Shown: positions 14,372 to 22,070 of the stretch, piece after piece
How positions within the stretch are numbered: position 1 is the stretch's first letter
How the letters are laid out: each line of letters starts with the position of its first letter
NCBI GenBank assembly: GCA_026398575.1
Contig: JAPLSP010000654.1
Span: forward strand, 1 to 25,724
Reading direction: 5' to 3'
DNA length: 25,724 nucleotides
DNA from: Candidatus Sumerlaeota bacterium
GTDB taxonomy: Bacteria; Sumerlaeota; Sumerlaeia; JADFCT01
Notes under the pieces: model-generated
Seen by the model: only the letters and a program-made list of their open reading frames with translations
Database searches by the model: none
Told to the model about the DNA's origin: nothing
Made by a program: the position numbers and the translations under genes

Positions 14372-17300
14372 ATGCATAGAAGGCATGTGAAAATCACGGT
14401 TATTTGTCTGATTTGTCTTCTGGATTTTGGGATAGCTTTGGGTGCCGACTGGCCGCAATGGCGGTTTGACGCGCGGCGCAGCGCGGCTTCGCCTGAGAAA
14501 CTGCCGGATGCTTTGAAACTGGAATGGAGCCGCCGCCTGCCGGCGCCAACTCCGGCTTGGCCTGCGAGTCAGACGAAACTTCAGTTCGATGCTTCCTATG
14601 AGCCGATTGTCGCAGGTAAACGGCTTTTTGTCGGCTCGATGGTCAACGACCGGCTGACGGCTTACGACACGGCTACGGGCGATGAATTGTGGCGATTCTT
14701 TGCCGATGGGCCGATCCGGTTCGCTCCCATCGCCGCCAAGGACAAGGTCTATGCCGTGTCCGATGATGGTTTTCTGTATTGTCTGGACGTAGCCACGGGG
14801 CGCCTTGTTTGGAAATTCCGCGGCGGACCGGCGGACCGGCGCATTCTGGGGAACGACCGCCTGATCTCGACATGGCCCGTGCGCGGTGGTCCGGCGCTCG
14901 CGGACGGCAAGATCTACTTTGCCGCCGGAATCTGGCCGTTCATGGGGACGTTTATTTACGCCATAGACGCCGAGACGGGGCGCGCTGTCTGGTGCAACAG
15001 CGGCAGCGGTTCGGCTTACACGGTACAGCAGCACGGAAGTCCGGCGTTCGCGGGCGCGGCGCCGCAGGGATATCTCGCGGCGGCGGGCGACAGCCTCCTG
15101 ATCTCCGGCGGGCGGACGGTTCCGGCGGTCTATGCGCGGGCGGACGGCGCATTCCGCTACTTCAATGTTTCAAGCCGGCAATTCGACAAGAGCGCCGGCG
15201 GTTACGAGGTCGTCGCCTCAGAGGGAACTTTTTTCAATGGCGGCGCGACCTATATGCTGAAAGACGGCGCCGGCGTCTGCCTGCTCGATCCGGCTGCGGC
15301 CAAGAAGGCGGCTCTGGCCGCAAAAAATGCAGCCAAAGCCAAAGACGAAGATGACGAGGACCAAGCGGTTCCCTCGTCCGCCGTCGTTATACCTGCTTCC
15401 CCTGCGCCGCCGGTTCTGACGGATGACGGCGCCGTCGTGCTGGTCGAAGGCGCCCTGATCGCCTACGCCGACCGCGCCGAGTCGCGCGAGGGCAAGGATT
15501 CGAAAGGCAAAAAGAAGATCGAACTATCTTTGCCCGTGCGCTGGCAGGCGACGGTGGATGCGGGCTTGACGCGCTTGCATCTCAAGGCCGGCGCGCGGTT
15601 CTATGCATCGGGTCCCAAGGGACGCATTGCCGCGCTGGAAGTCCTGGCGGGCGGCGGCGCGGCGCGCATCGTGTGGGAAGAGCGCGTCGAGGGCGATATC
15701 TGGGCGCTCCTGGCCGCCGACGGCAGGCTCTTTGCCGTGACGCGCCAGGGCGGCTTGTTCGCATTCGGCACCGGCGGACAGCCAGTCAAAACGCATTCAG
15801 AACCCACCGCCGATTTGCAGGCGCCGGCGGATAATTGGGCGGCTACGGCCAAAGACCTTTTGCGGCAGTCCGGAGCGGGGGAGGGTTACGGCGCCGTCCT
15901 TGGCGTTGGAACCGGTCGCCTCATTGAAGAACTCCTCCGGCAGTCGGCGCTGCGGCTTGTCGCGATTGATCCTGATGAAAAAAAGATTGCCGCTTTGCGG
16001 GAGCGCCTAGACCGCAACGGGCTTTATGGCCGCCGGGTCTCGGCGCACGTGGGCGATCCCGCGACGTTTCCGCTGCCGCCATATATGGCCGGCCTTATCG
16101 CCAGCGAAGATCCGGCGGCGGCAGGGCTGGAGCGGGGCGCTCCGTTTATCCGGAATTTGTTTTCGGCGCTGCGTCCGTATGGCGGACGCGCATGTTTGAA
16201 CCTGTCCGCCTCGACGCATGATGAATTCGCCAAACGCATGGACGAGGCAAAACTCGAAAAACCGTCTCTTCGCCGCGAAGGCGAATGGACGATTCTCGCG
16301 CGCGACGGCGCGCTGCCCGATTCCGCGGACTGGACTCATCAGTACGCCGACGTTGCGAATACTGTGGTCAGCCAGGACGCCCGCGTCCGCGCGCCGCTGG
16401 GACTCCTGTGGTTTGGCGGGCCGGCGAACGACCCGGTCCTCCCGCGCCACGGCCATGGCCCGGCGCCGCAGGTTGTCGAAGGCAGGCTGTTCATCGAAGG
16501 CCGCAACATGCTGCGGGCCGTGGATGTCTATACAGGGCGCCTCCTTTGGCAGCAGGAACTGAAGGACCTGGGCAAATTTTACGACAACACCAGCCATCAG
16601 CCCGGAGCGAACGAAATCGGCGGCAACTATGCCTCGGCGCCCGATGGCATCTATGCGGCTTTCGGGGCCGAGTGTGTGCGCCTGGACCCCGCCAGCGGGC
16701 GCGTCCTCTCGCGCTGGCCTCTGCCGCTGCGCCAGGCCGCCAATGACGGCGTGTGGGGATATATGGGCGTTTATGAGGGCTTCTTGGTCGCGACGGCCTC
16801 CCCGCGAGACGCCAAATTCAAGTTTGACAAAAAATCCAAGGATAAGGAACCCAACCTTATCGAGGCGCTGGGCATTCTGACGGCCCGTTATGGCGCCGGC
16901 AGCCGATGGCTGCTGGTTCTCGACCGCCAAACCGGCAAGGTCCTCTGGGAGCGCGAGGCCGCCGGCGAGTTCCGCCACAATGCGATTGCCGCGGGCGGCG
17001 GCAAGGTCTTCTGTTTCGACGCCCTCACGCCCCTGCGGCAAAAGGCCTTCGTGGCGCGCGGCCTGCAACCTGCGACGTCTTCCACTTTGTATGCGCTCGA
17101 TGCGCGCACAGGGAAGGTCGTTTGGGAATCCCGCAAGGACGCGGCCGGAACGTGGCTGGGATACAGCGCAGCCCGCGACATCCTGCTGCTGGCCGGCAGC
17201 AAGGAACGCGACCGCGCCGCCGACGAAATCGGCGCCGGTATGGCGGCGTATCGGGGGAGCGATGGAAAGCCTGTCTGGCAAAACGACGCGCGATACGCGG

Positions 17301-18208
17301 GCCCCTGTCTGCTGCATGGCGACACGATTATCGCACAGACGGCTGCTTACGACTTGATGACGGGCGCCCCAAAGAAGCGCGCGCATCCTCTCACAGGCGA
17401 GCAGATCGAGTGGAACTTCAAGCGTAACTATGGATGCAATACCATCATCGGCAGCCAGAACCTGTTGACTTTCCGCTCGGCCGCCGCGGGATTCTATGAC
17501 CTCAAGACCGACAGCGGCACGGGCAACCTCGGCGGCTTCAAATCCGGCTGCACCTCGAACCTGATCGCTGCCGCCGGCGTCTTGAACGCCCCCGACTACA
17601 CTCGCACTTGCATCTGCTCATACCAAAACCAATCCTCGTTGGCCTTTATCAACGACCCCGAGGCCGAACTCTGGACCTTCAACGCGCTCCCCGAACCCAA
17701 AGCGCCGCTTCGCCGCATCGGCATCAACCTCGGCGCGCCCGGCGACCGCCTGGCGGATGATGGCACACTCTGGCTCGAATGGCCGACAGTGGGCGGCCCA
17801 TCGCCGAAATTCACGCTCAAGACCGAGCCTGAAAAGCCGGATACATTTTGTATTCATAGCTCCCAGATACAAGCGGATAGCCTGCGCTGGGTCGCCGCGT
17901 CGGGCGTGACCGGCCTCAAGCGCCTCACTCTCGACCTGGCGAAGGCTGGCGGCGCCGAACGCTCCTTCACCGTCCGCCTCTGTTTCGCCGAGCCAACCGA
18001 CCTCGCCGCCGGCCAGCGCGTCTTCACCGTGCGCATCCAGGACAAAGAAGCGCTCAAAAATTTCGACATCATCCGCGAAGCTGGCGGCCCGCGCCGTGCC
18101 ATCGTAAAAGAGTTCCGCGGCGTCCGCATCAAAGGCCCCCTGCAACTGGACTTCGCCGCCTCATCAGGCACGCCCTTGCTGTGCGGCCTGGAGGCCGTGG
18201 CCGACTAG
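14372..18208 (+). CDS. Exported PQQ-type beta-propeller protein with inserted methyltransferase-like domain and C-terminal malectin-like domain
   Basis: 1278 residues. A signal peptide (1-24, ending ALGA) precedes a first propeller (about 26-470) with PQQ/BamB-type blades (LTAYDTATGDELWRF, LYCLDVATGRLVWKF, IYAIDAETGRAVW). A Lys/Glu/Asp-rich insert occupies about 310-335. Residues about 486-645 look like a Rossmann SAM-methyltransferase core (AVLGVGTGRLIEELL, glycines 511/513/515; LVAIDPDEKKIAAL, Asp533; AHVGDPATF). A second propeller follows (about 650-1115; LLVLDRQTGKVLWEREAAG, LYALDARTGKVVWESRKDA). The last 150 residues are malectin-like (RRIGINLGAPG, RLCFAEP, FDIIREAGG, CGLEAVAD), suggesting carbohydrate binding. 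Export makes SAM-dependent catalysis unlikely outside the cell, so the Rossmann-like insert may be structural. Similar propeller-methyltransferase-propeller proteins occur in Planctomycetota-type genomes. The ribosome site is weak (AAGGATGAG upstream). Convergent with the glycoside-hydrolase-like gene. Confidence 0.85.
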   Translation: MHRRHVKITVICLICLLDFGIALGADWPQWRFDARRSAASPEKLPDALKLEWSRRLPAPTPAWPASQTKLQFDASYEPIVAGKRLFVGSMVNDRLTAYDTATGDELWRFFADGPIRFAPIAAKDKVYAVSDDGFLYCLDVATGRLVWKFRGGPADRRILGNDRLISTWPVRGGPALADGKIYFAAGIWPFMGTFIYAIDAETGRAVWCNSGSGSAYTVQQHGSPAFAGAAPQGYLAAAGDSLLISGGRTVPAVYARADGAFRYFNVSSRQFDKSAGGYEVVASEGTFFNGGATYMLKDGAGVCLLDPAAAKKAALAAKNAAKAKDEDDEDQAVPSSAVVIPASPAPPVLTDDGAVVLVEGALIAYADRAESREGKDSKGKKKIELSLPVRWQATVDAGLTRLHLKAGARFYASGPKGRIAALEVLAGGGAARIVWEERVEGDIWALLAADGRLFAVTRQGGLFAFGTGGQPVKTHSEPTADLQAPADNWAATAKDLLRQSGAGEGYGAVLGVGTGRLIEELLRQSALRLVAIDPDEKKIAALRERLDRNGLYGRRVSAHVGDPATFPLPPYMAGLIASEDPAAAGLERGAPFIRNLFSALRPYGGRACLNLSASTHDEFAKRMDEAKLEKPSLRREGEWTILARDGALPDSADWTHQYADVANTVVSQDARVRAPLGLLWFGGPANDPVLPRHGHGPAPQVVEGRLFIEGRNMLRAVDVYTGRLLWQQELKDLGKFYDNTSHQPGANEIGGNYASAPDGIYAAFGAECVRLDPASGRVLSRWPLPLRQAANDGVWGYMGVYEGFLVATASPRDAKFKFDKKSKDKEPNLIEALGILTARYGAGSRWLLVLDRQTGKVLWEREAAGEFRHNAIAAGGGKVFCFDALTPLRQKAFVARGLQPATSSTLYALDARTGKVVWESRKDAAGTWLGYSAARDILLLAGSKERDRAADEIGAGMAAYRGSDGKPVWQNDARYAGPCLLHGDTIIAQTAAYDLMTGAPKKRAHPLTGEQIEWNFKRNYGCNTIIGSQNLLTFRSAAAGFYDLKTDSGTGNLGGFKSGCTSNLIAAAGVLNAPDYTRTCICSYQNQSSLAFINDPEAELWTFNALPEPKAPLRRIGINLGAPGDRLADDGTLWLEWPTVGGPSPKFTLKTEPEKPDTFCIHSSQIQADSLRWVAASGVTGLKRLTLDLAKAGGAERSFTVRLCFAEPTDLAAGQRVFTVRIQDKEALKNFDIIREAGGPRRAIVKEFRGVRIKGPLQLDFAASSGTPLLCGLEAVAD

Positions 18209-18291
18209 GTACTCATATTCTCAAATATGATGGCATAAAATCCTTGAAGCTCAATCGCGCGGTCCAGCGTCCGGCGCCTACGCTCAGAATA
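18209..18291. other. Short convergent intergenic gap
   Basis: 83 bp between two convergent stops. It contains a weak 6-bp A/T-rich stem (CATATT 18214-18219 with AATATG 18224-18229). No strong terminator is visible on either strand. Confidence 0.5.
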
Positions 18292-20565
18292 TCAGGGGCT
18301 TACCGTGACGATGTAGCTCGTTGTGGGAGCGCTGATATTTAAGGTCCATTCACTTCCGCTTCGGTTTGCGCTGATGGCGGCGCCAGTGGGTTGGCCTGCG
18401 CCGTTCAAGGGCGAGGCGCTGAGCGTGCGCGCGTCGGCCAGGCCGGTCAGGCGGAGCGTGGCGACGACCGGCTCGATGCGGGTGGGCGCGTTTCCCCATT
18501 GGGCGAGTGTGTTGCGCTTGTCGTTCCATTCCATGCCGGAGTTGGCCACGCGGGCGGTTGCGGTTAGGAGCAGTTTGCGCGAGCGCGCGATGGGCTGATC
18601 GTCCAAAGCCGACAATGTAATGGCGCAAAAAGGCGTTTGTGCGTCGGCTGAGAGATTTTTCAGACGGGCGCGATTGGTGGCGCCAACAAAGCCGATCAAG
18701 GCCTGGCTGCGCTCCGTGTCAACTGCGACCAGTCCCGTACCTTTATCGCCATAATACCACGCCAGTTCGTTCGTATCGGAACGGATAGGATTAGAAGAGT
18801 CTTCGGCGGGGAAGGTGGCGGTTGGCGGGCCGTCGAAGGATGCGATGCGCGAGGCGTCCCGCAATGGAAGAACCAGTGGGAAGCCGGGCGTGAAATAGGG
18901 GCGTTCCTTCGATGTCATCCGGATGCTCTCGCGAACCTGCTCGCGAGTGTAGGAGCGTGTGATGGTTTTTGCGGCGGGACGTACGTCGCCTCGCAGGAAC
19001 ATCATTGCGCCCGCCGGCAGCTGCGCGATTTTCACCGGGTCCATCGCCAGATCGAAATGGCCGGCCACTTTGGTTTCCAGGGTTATGGCGTCCTTGTGAG
19101 ACAGCGAATACCAGAAAATGCCGTCCCAATCCTGAAGCGCGGCGTAGGCGGCCAGAATGGGAATGCCCTCGCAGGCGTATTCGCTTGGGAAAGGGTGGTT
19201 CACTTCGGAAACGGTGTAGGGCTTGCCCGCAAAGGCCGAGCGCGACAGCTGGACCACGCTGGATTGAAGCGGGTTGTCCACCATCGGCGTATTCTCGATA
19301 GTATAGCCGGTCCGCTTGCCGGTTTGGGAATCCGTTTGATAATTGGGATGCTGCCAATAAACATGCCCGTCCACGACGTCCAGCAGCGACGTGCCCGCCA
19401 CCTGCGGATAGCCGGTCTTGGAGTGCCCGTGATCGCTGTTGCCCAGGAGCAGCGCCTGAACGCCCAGCTCCTCGCGCAGGAATTTCGCCATTGAAAGATA
19501 AAAGTCGCGTTCGATTTCCAGATAGAATTCCGCTTCCGCCTGAAAGCGCTCTTTCGAGGCCTTACCGAATTGGTCCGGCGCCAAGCGCGCGATTGGCTCG
19601 TCGCTTGTCAGTTTTTGCTGCTCGCGCCATTGCTTCAAAACATCCGCCGAATATTTCTTCTTCAGCCGGACGTTGAATTTATCCGTCAGGTCGGCGGCAT
19701 AGCTGGCGGGGATGTCGGTCCATGTTCCGGGATTTTTGCGGGTGTTTTTGCCGAGCAGGCGTCCGGTCATCCACGCTTCGACGAGCGAGTTTTCATTCAC
19801 GAACTCGACCAGCGCCACCGCCGGTTCCTTCGCGTAGATCGCTCCGGTGTGCGGATTCTTGTGCGTCAGCAATTGCCGGGCGTATTCGCGCTGCAATTCC
19901 AGAAGGCGGCTGTCGAAGAACGTCAGGGACTTGGCGAATCCGAGCAGCTCGCAGTCCTTGACGCCGTCGCCGGGCTTATAGGGATGGGCGACGTTGAGAT
20001 TGAGGTCGCTGTAGATGCCGCGCTGCTTGAGTTGCACAACGAAGAAATCCAGCGACTCCATTTGCGCGGGATCGAATTCGCGCGTGTTATCGCTGTTGGC
20101 GGCGAGAATACCGGCGGGCGCCGGGCGATCCAGGAAATGAAATCGCACGCAATTGATACCCAGCGCCGCAAGACGCGCAGCCAGTCTGGGCGCATTCTCT
20201 TTTGAGGGAAGCGCGCCTGCCCCTGTCGCGTTGATGCCCCAGATTCGGAATCGCCGCCCGTCGGGATAAGCCAGGCGCCCATCCTTGATCTGGATGCGGC
20301 CCGCTTTGCCCGCCGGCGCTTCGAGCAACCGCGAGACATCATAAGCCGGCGTTCCCTCCGCAGCCCAATCCACCGCATACGCCGGCTTGTCGGACATATC
20401 GGAGGATGATTTACCGGCGTGATAATCAAACACAGTAGAACCTGATTTCTTTTCACCCGCAGCTTGGGTCGTTTTCTCCGCGCTCGATGCGTTTTCGCGC
20501 GCCATCAGACAAATAGCGCTGATAGCCATGACAACCTTCAAAATATCGCACATAAGCAAAGTCAT
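18292..20565 (-). CDS. Exported clan-A glycoside-hydrolase-like protein (cellulase/GH5-like)
   Basis: 757 residues. A signal-peptide-like N-terminus (about 10-28, ending ASSA) is followed by a short linker, then a (beta/alpha)8-type domain from about 88 to 560: IKDGRLAYPDGRRFRIWGIN, LGINCVRFHFLD, and EFVNENS with Asn257-Glu258 as the likely acid/base of clan GH-A. YTVSEVNHP supplies Glu454 as likely nucleophile. The C-terminal 180 residues look beta-rich (LLLTATARVANSGMEWND, ending TTSYIVTVSP). Presumed role: breakdown of plant- or algal-type polysaccharide outside the cytoplasm; the substrate cannot be read from sequence. Start is uncertain: the first ATG (20565) has AAGG directly abutting it, ATG20553 (Met5) has AGGA 11 nt away, and ATG20529 (Met13) has GAAGG 5 nt away but would lose the Lys of the signal peptide. 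Convergent with the propeller gene. Confidence 0.8.
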   Translation of the reverse strand: MTLLMCDILKVVMAISAICLMARENASSAEKTTQAAGEKKSGSTVFDYHAGKSSSDMSDKPAYAVDWAAEGTPAYDVSRLLEAPAGKAGRIQIKDGRLAYPDGRRFRIWGINATGAGALPSKENAPRLAARLAALGINCVRFHFLDRPAPAGILAANSDNTREFDPAQMESLDFFVVQLKQRGIYSDLNLNVAHPYKPGDGVKDCELLGFAKSLTFFDSRLLELQREYARQLLTHKNPHTGAIYAKEPAVALVEFVNENSLVEAWMTGRLLGKNTRKNPGTWTDIPASYAADLTDKFNVRLKKKYSADVLKQWREQQKLTSDEPIARLAPDQFGKASKERFQAEAEFYLEIERDFYLSMAKFLREELGVQALLLGNSDHGHSKTGYPQVAGTSLLDVVDGHVYWQHPNYQTDSQTGKRTGYTIENTPMVDNPLQSSVVQLSRSAFAGKPYTVSEVNHPFPSEYACEGIPILAAYAALQDWDGIFWYSLSHKDAITLETKVAGHFDLAMDPVKIAQLPAGAMMFLRGDVRPAAKTITRSYTREQVRESIRMTSKERPYFTPGFPLVLPLRDASRIASFDGPPTATFPAEDSSNPIRSDTNELAWYYGDKGTGLVAVDTERSQALIGFVGATNRARLKNLSADAQTPFCAITLSALDDQPIARSRKLLLTATARVANSGMEWNDKRNTLAQWGNAPTRIEPVVATLRLTGLADARTLSASPLNGAGQPTGAAISANRSGSEWTLNISAPTTSYIVTVSP

Positions 20566-20707
20566 CCTTTCTATCTTGTATGGTCTGGAACTTGCTAAAT
20601 CTGTTAATCAATGAGGCGCCTTTTCCGGGATTAAAAGCAAACCTCATGGCGGGAAATATGCCGATTTCACGGCATTGTCAATGCGTTTTCCTGTATTTCA
20701 GCGGCAG

Positions 20708-20754
20708 GTTCTCAACCTTTTCCCGTGACAGGCGTCTATAGGTAATAGAATATC
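20708..20754 (+). promoter_or_regulatory. Candidate ECF-sigma promoter, copy 1
   Basis: A 47-bp block shared (44 of 47 identical) with 21903-21949. It contains AAC (20714-20716), a 16-base spacer, and CGTCTA (20733-20738), the AAC-N16-CGTC layout of ECF-type (group 4) sigma promoters. Conservation spans roughly -40 to +10 and stops on both sides. The next plus-strand start codon is 81 nt downstream (20835). No sigma factor gene is in the window, so this rests on pattern and duplication only. Confidence 0.5.
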
Positions 20755-20834
20755 CACGGCGTGTGGCCTTTTGAAAAACCACTATTGAACAGAGCATGCA
20801 GCTGTGGCTCGGAACAAAGGCAGGGATTCGACTC

Positions 20835-21740
20835 ATGCCAGACATCCCAAAAATTCCCTCCTTGCCGCTCTCGCTTTTTCTGGCTTTTGCCATCGTGATG
20901 TTAATCCCCGCGGCCTCAGCGCAATGGACGAGCGTCCCGTTGGGTCTGGAGGCAGCCTCAACCTATCCTATCACCCATAGCCACAATCCCAATCGCAGCC
21001 TGTTGCCAATTTCTGTGAAGGATATTCCGGCGACTTTCACGGAAACGCTTCGGTGTTTTGCTCCGGATTATGTCATCGCTGAATCCGCCGGACTGAAAAT
21101 TCAATCGTATCAACTCTGCCTTCTCAAGCTCGCCTGCGGCGGACAAATTGGAGAGGCTTACCTGCAATGCCGGGATGGCCAAATCAGCGGCGAGATAACA
21201 ATGCCTTTACGCATTCAGGATGTGCCGACAACTCGTGTTATGATTTTGTATGATCAAAGGATAAGCTCTGGTATCCCTGGAGAGCATCGCTTGCGCTGGC
21301 AGGATGTGCCGGAATACGCCGCTTCTCTTTATTGGTTCAAGACGGTTGTCATTGAAAGCGCAACAGTTCATTGGGCAGCTTATTGGCACAGCAGTCAGCC
21401 ATTGGGTTACAGCCTTGGTATGGGCAGGGTTTTCATAAGATGCTCAGAAGTCATTGGGCCGAATGAACTGCCAGAGGGCGTGTGCGCCGCCGTGGCGGCG
21501 AAATATCCCGATTATCGCATCTGCTGGATAACACGAAAAGTAATGTGCAATTGGGGAAAATATGAAAAAGGACGGCTTCATCATATTTTGCTCGATGGAT
21601 TCTTTGATTCAATCATTCTCGTGGAATCACCTTATCGAGGAATTACAGAGCTATCGCGCGAGAGCAAAAGAGATAAGAACATAGGTCCGGCGCCGGCACC
21701 CGGTAAAGCGGCCACCGGGGCGCCTCCTGCCGGCTTTTAA
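20835..21740 (+). CDS. Small exported protein of unknown function
   Basis: 301 residues from ATG20835, which has GGGA 8 nt upstream; an in-frame ATG at 20796 would add 13 residues but has no ribosome site. The signal peptide is clear (SLPLSLFLAFAIVMLIPAASA, cut after the final Ala before QWTS; segment shown is 21 long only when joined, core LSLFLAFAIVMLIPA). The mature protein is moderately Cys- and Trp-containing. It has a segment LPEGVCAAVAAKYPDYRICWI that loosely resembles the 'LP..V...I..KYP' pattern of PepSY-like secreted domains, and an Ala/Pro/Gly-rich tail. I do not recognise the family. The gene is visibly richer in A/T than its neighbours, hinting at different ancestry. It follows the candidate ECF promoter at 20708, which suggests induction by envelope stress. 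Confidence 0.7.
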   Translation: MPDIPKIPSLPLSLFLAFAIVMLIPAASAQWTSVPLGLEAASTYPITHSHNPNRSLLPISVKDIPATFTETLRCFAPDYVIAESAGLKIQSYQLCLLKLACGGQIGEAYLQCRDGQISGEITMPLRIQDVPTTRVMILYDQRISSGIPGEHRLRWQDVPEYAASLYWFKTVVIESATVHWAAYWHSSQPLGYSLGMGRVFIRCSEVIGPNELPEGVCAAVAAKYPDYRICWITRKVMCNWGKYEKGRLHHILLDGFFDSIILVESPYRGITELSRESKRDKNIGPAPAPGKAATGAPPAGF

Positions 21741-21783
21741 GCTATTGTCCTGCGCCGAACGACAACATGTCGTCGTTCCTTGC

Positions 21784-21848
21784 CATCCGTGTTATCCGGG
21801 AAATCCGTGGTTGAAAATTGACCACGGATTTCACGGATAACGCGGATG
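21784..21848. repeat. 65-bp palindromic repeat, copy 2 (inverted relative to copy 1)
   Basis: Arms 21784-21812 and 21820-21848 pair at 26 of 29 positions. The sequence matches the reverse complement of 14204-14268 at all but a few positions, most differences lying in the loop. It is 43 bp after the stop of the exported orphan gene. Confidence 0.88.
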
Positions 21849-21902
21849 TCGCGCCGCGAAGCAGCGTATTTTTGCAGACAGAGTTTGAATACATCCTGGC
21901 CC

Positions 21903-21949
21903 GTTCTCAACCTTTTCCCGTGACACGCGTCTATAAATAATAGAATATC
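21903..21949 (+). promoter_or_regulatory. Candidate ECF-sigma promoter, copy 2
   Basis: AAC (21909-21911), 16-base spacer, CGTCTA (21928-21933); 44 of 47 identical to 20708-20754. The three differences fall at one spacer position (21926) and two positions just after CGTCTATA, none in the proposed -35 or -10 elements. The TolC-like gene starts about 120 nt downstream. Confidence 0.5.
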
Positions 21950-22055
21950 AGCGCTTTGCAGGTGGAGCCATTGGGCGTGGAATAGACGCGGAACAAGCCG
22001 CCCGCGCCGATTCGCGTTACCCATTGGCAGCGCTGCAATAAACCTTGCGCCCTGC

Positions 22056-22070
22056 GGAGGGAATGGTTTG
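22056..22070 (+). promoter_or_regulatory. Ribosome binding site and TTG start of the TolC-like gene
   Basis: GGAGG (22056-22060) is 7 nt before TTG (22068-22070). The ATG at 22063 is in another frame, and the next in-frame ATG would remove the basic part of the signal peptide, so the TTG start is preferred. Confidence 0.7.

Larger units (their letters stand above)
21741..22067. other. Gene-free region upstream of the efflux operon
   Basis: 327 bp holding the second 65-bp palindrome (21784-21848), the second 47-bp promoter-like block (21903-21949) and an apparent 5' leader of about 130 nt. The palindrome may end transcription from the orphan gene. Short minus-strand frames here are not supported. 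Confidence 0.6.

Noticed and set aside
16007..17386. 459-codon open frame antisense to the propeller gene
   Set aside because: The plus-strand frame carries the propeller blade motifs through this region.
18214..18229. Terminator between the convergent genes
   Set aside because: Only a 6-bp A/T-rich stem with no T-run.
20678..20893. Minus-strand peptide (YRRLSREKVEN) encoded by the 47-bp block as a transposase or gene remnant
   Set aside because: Two of the three differences between the copies change amino acids and the flanking peptide sequence is unrelated, so conservation is not at protein level.
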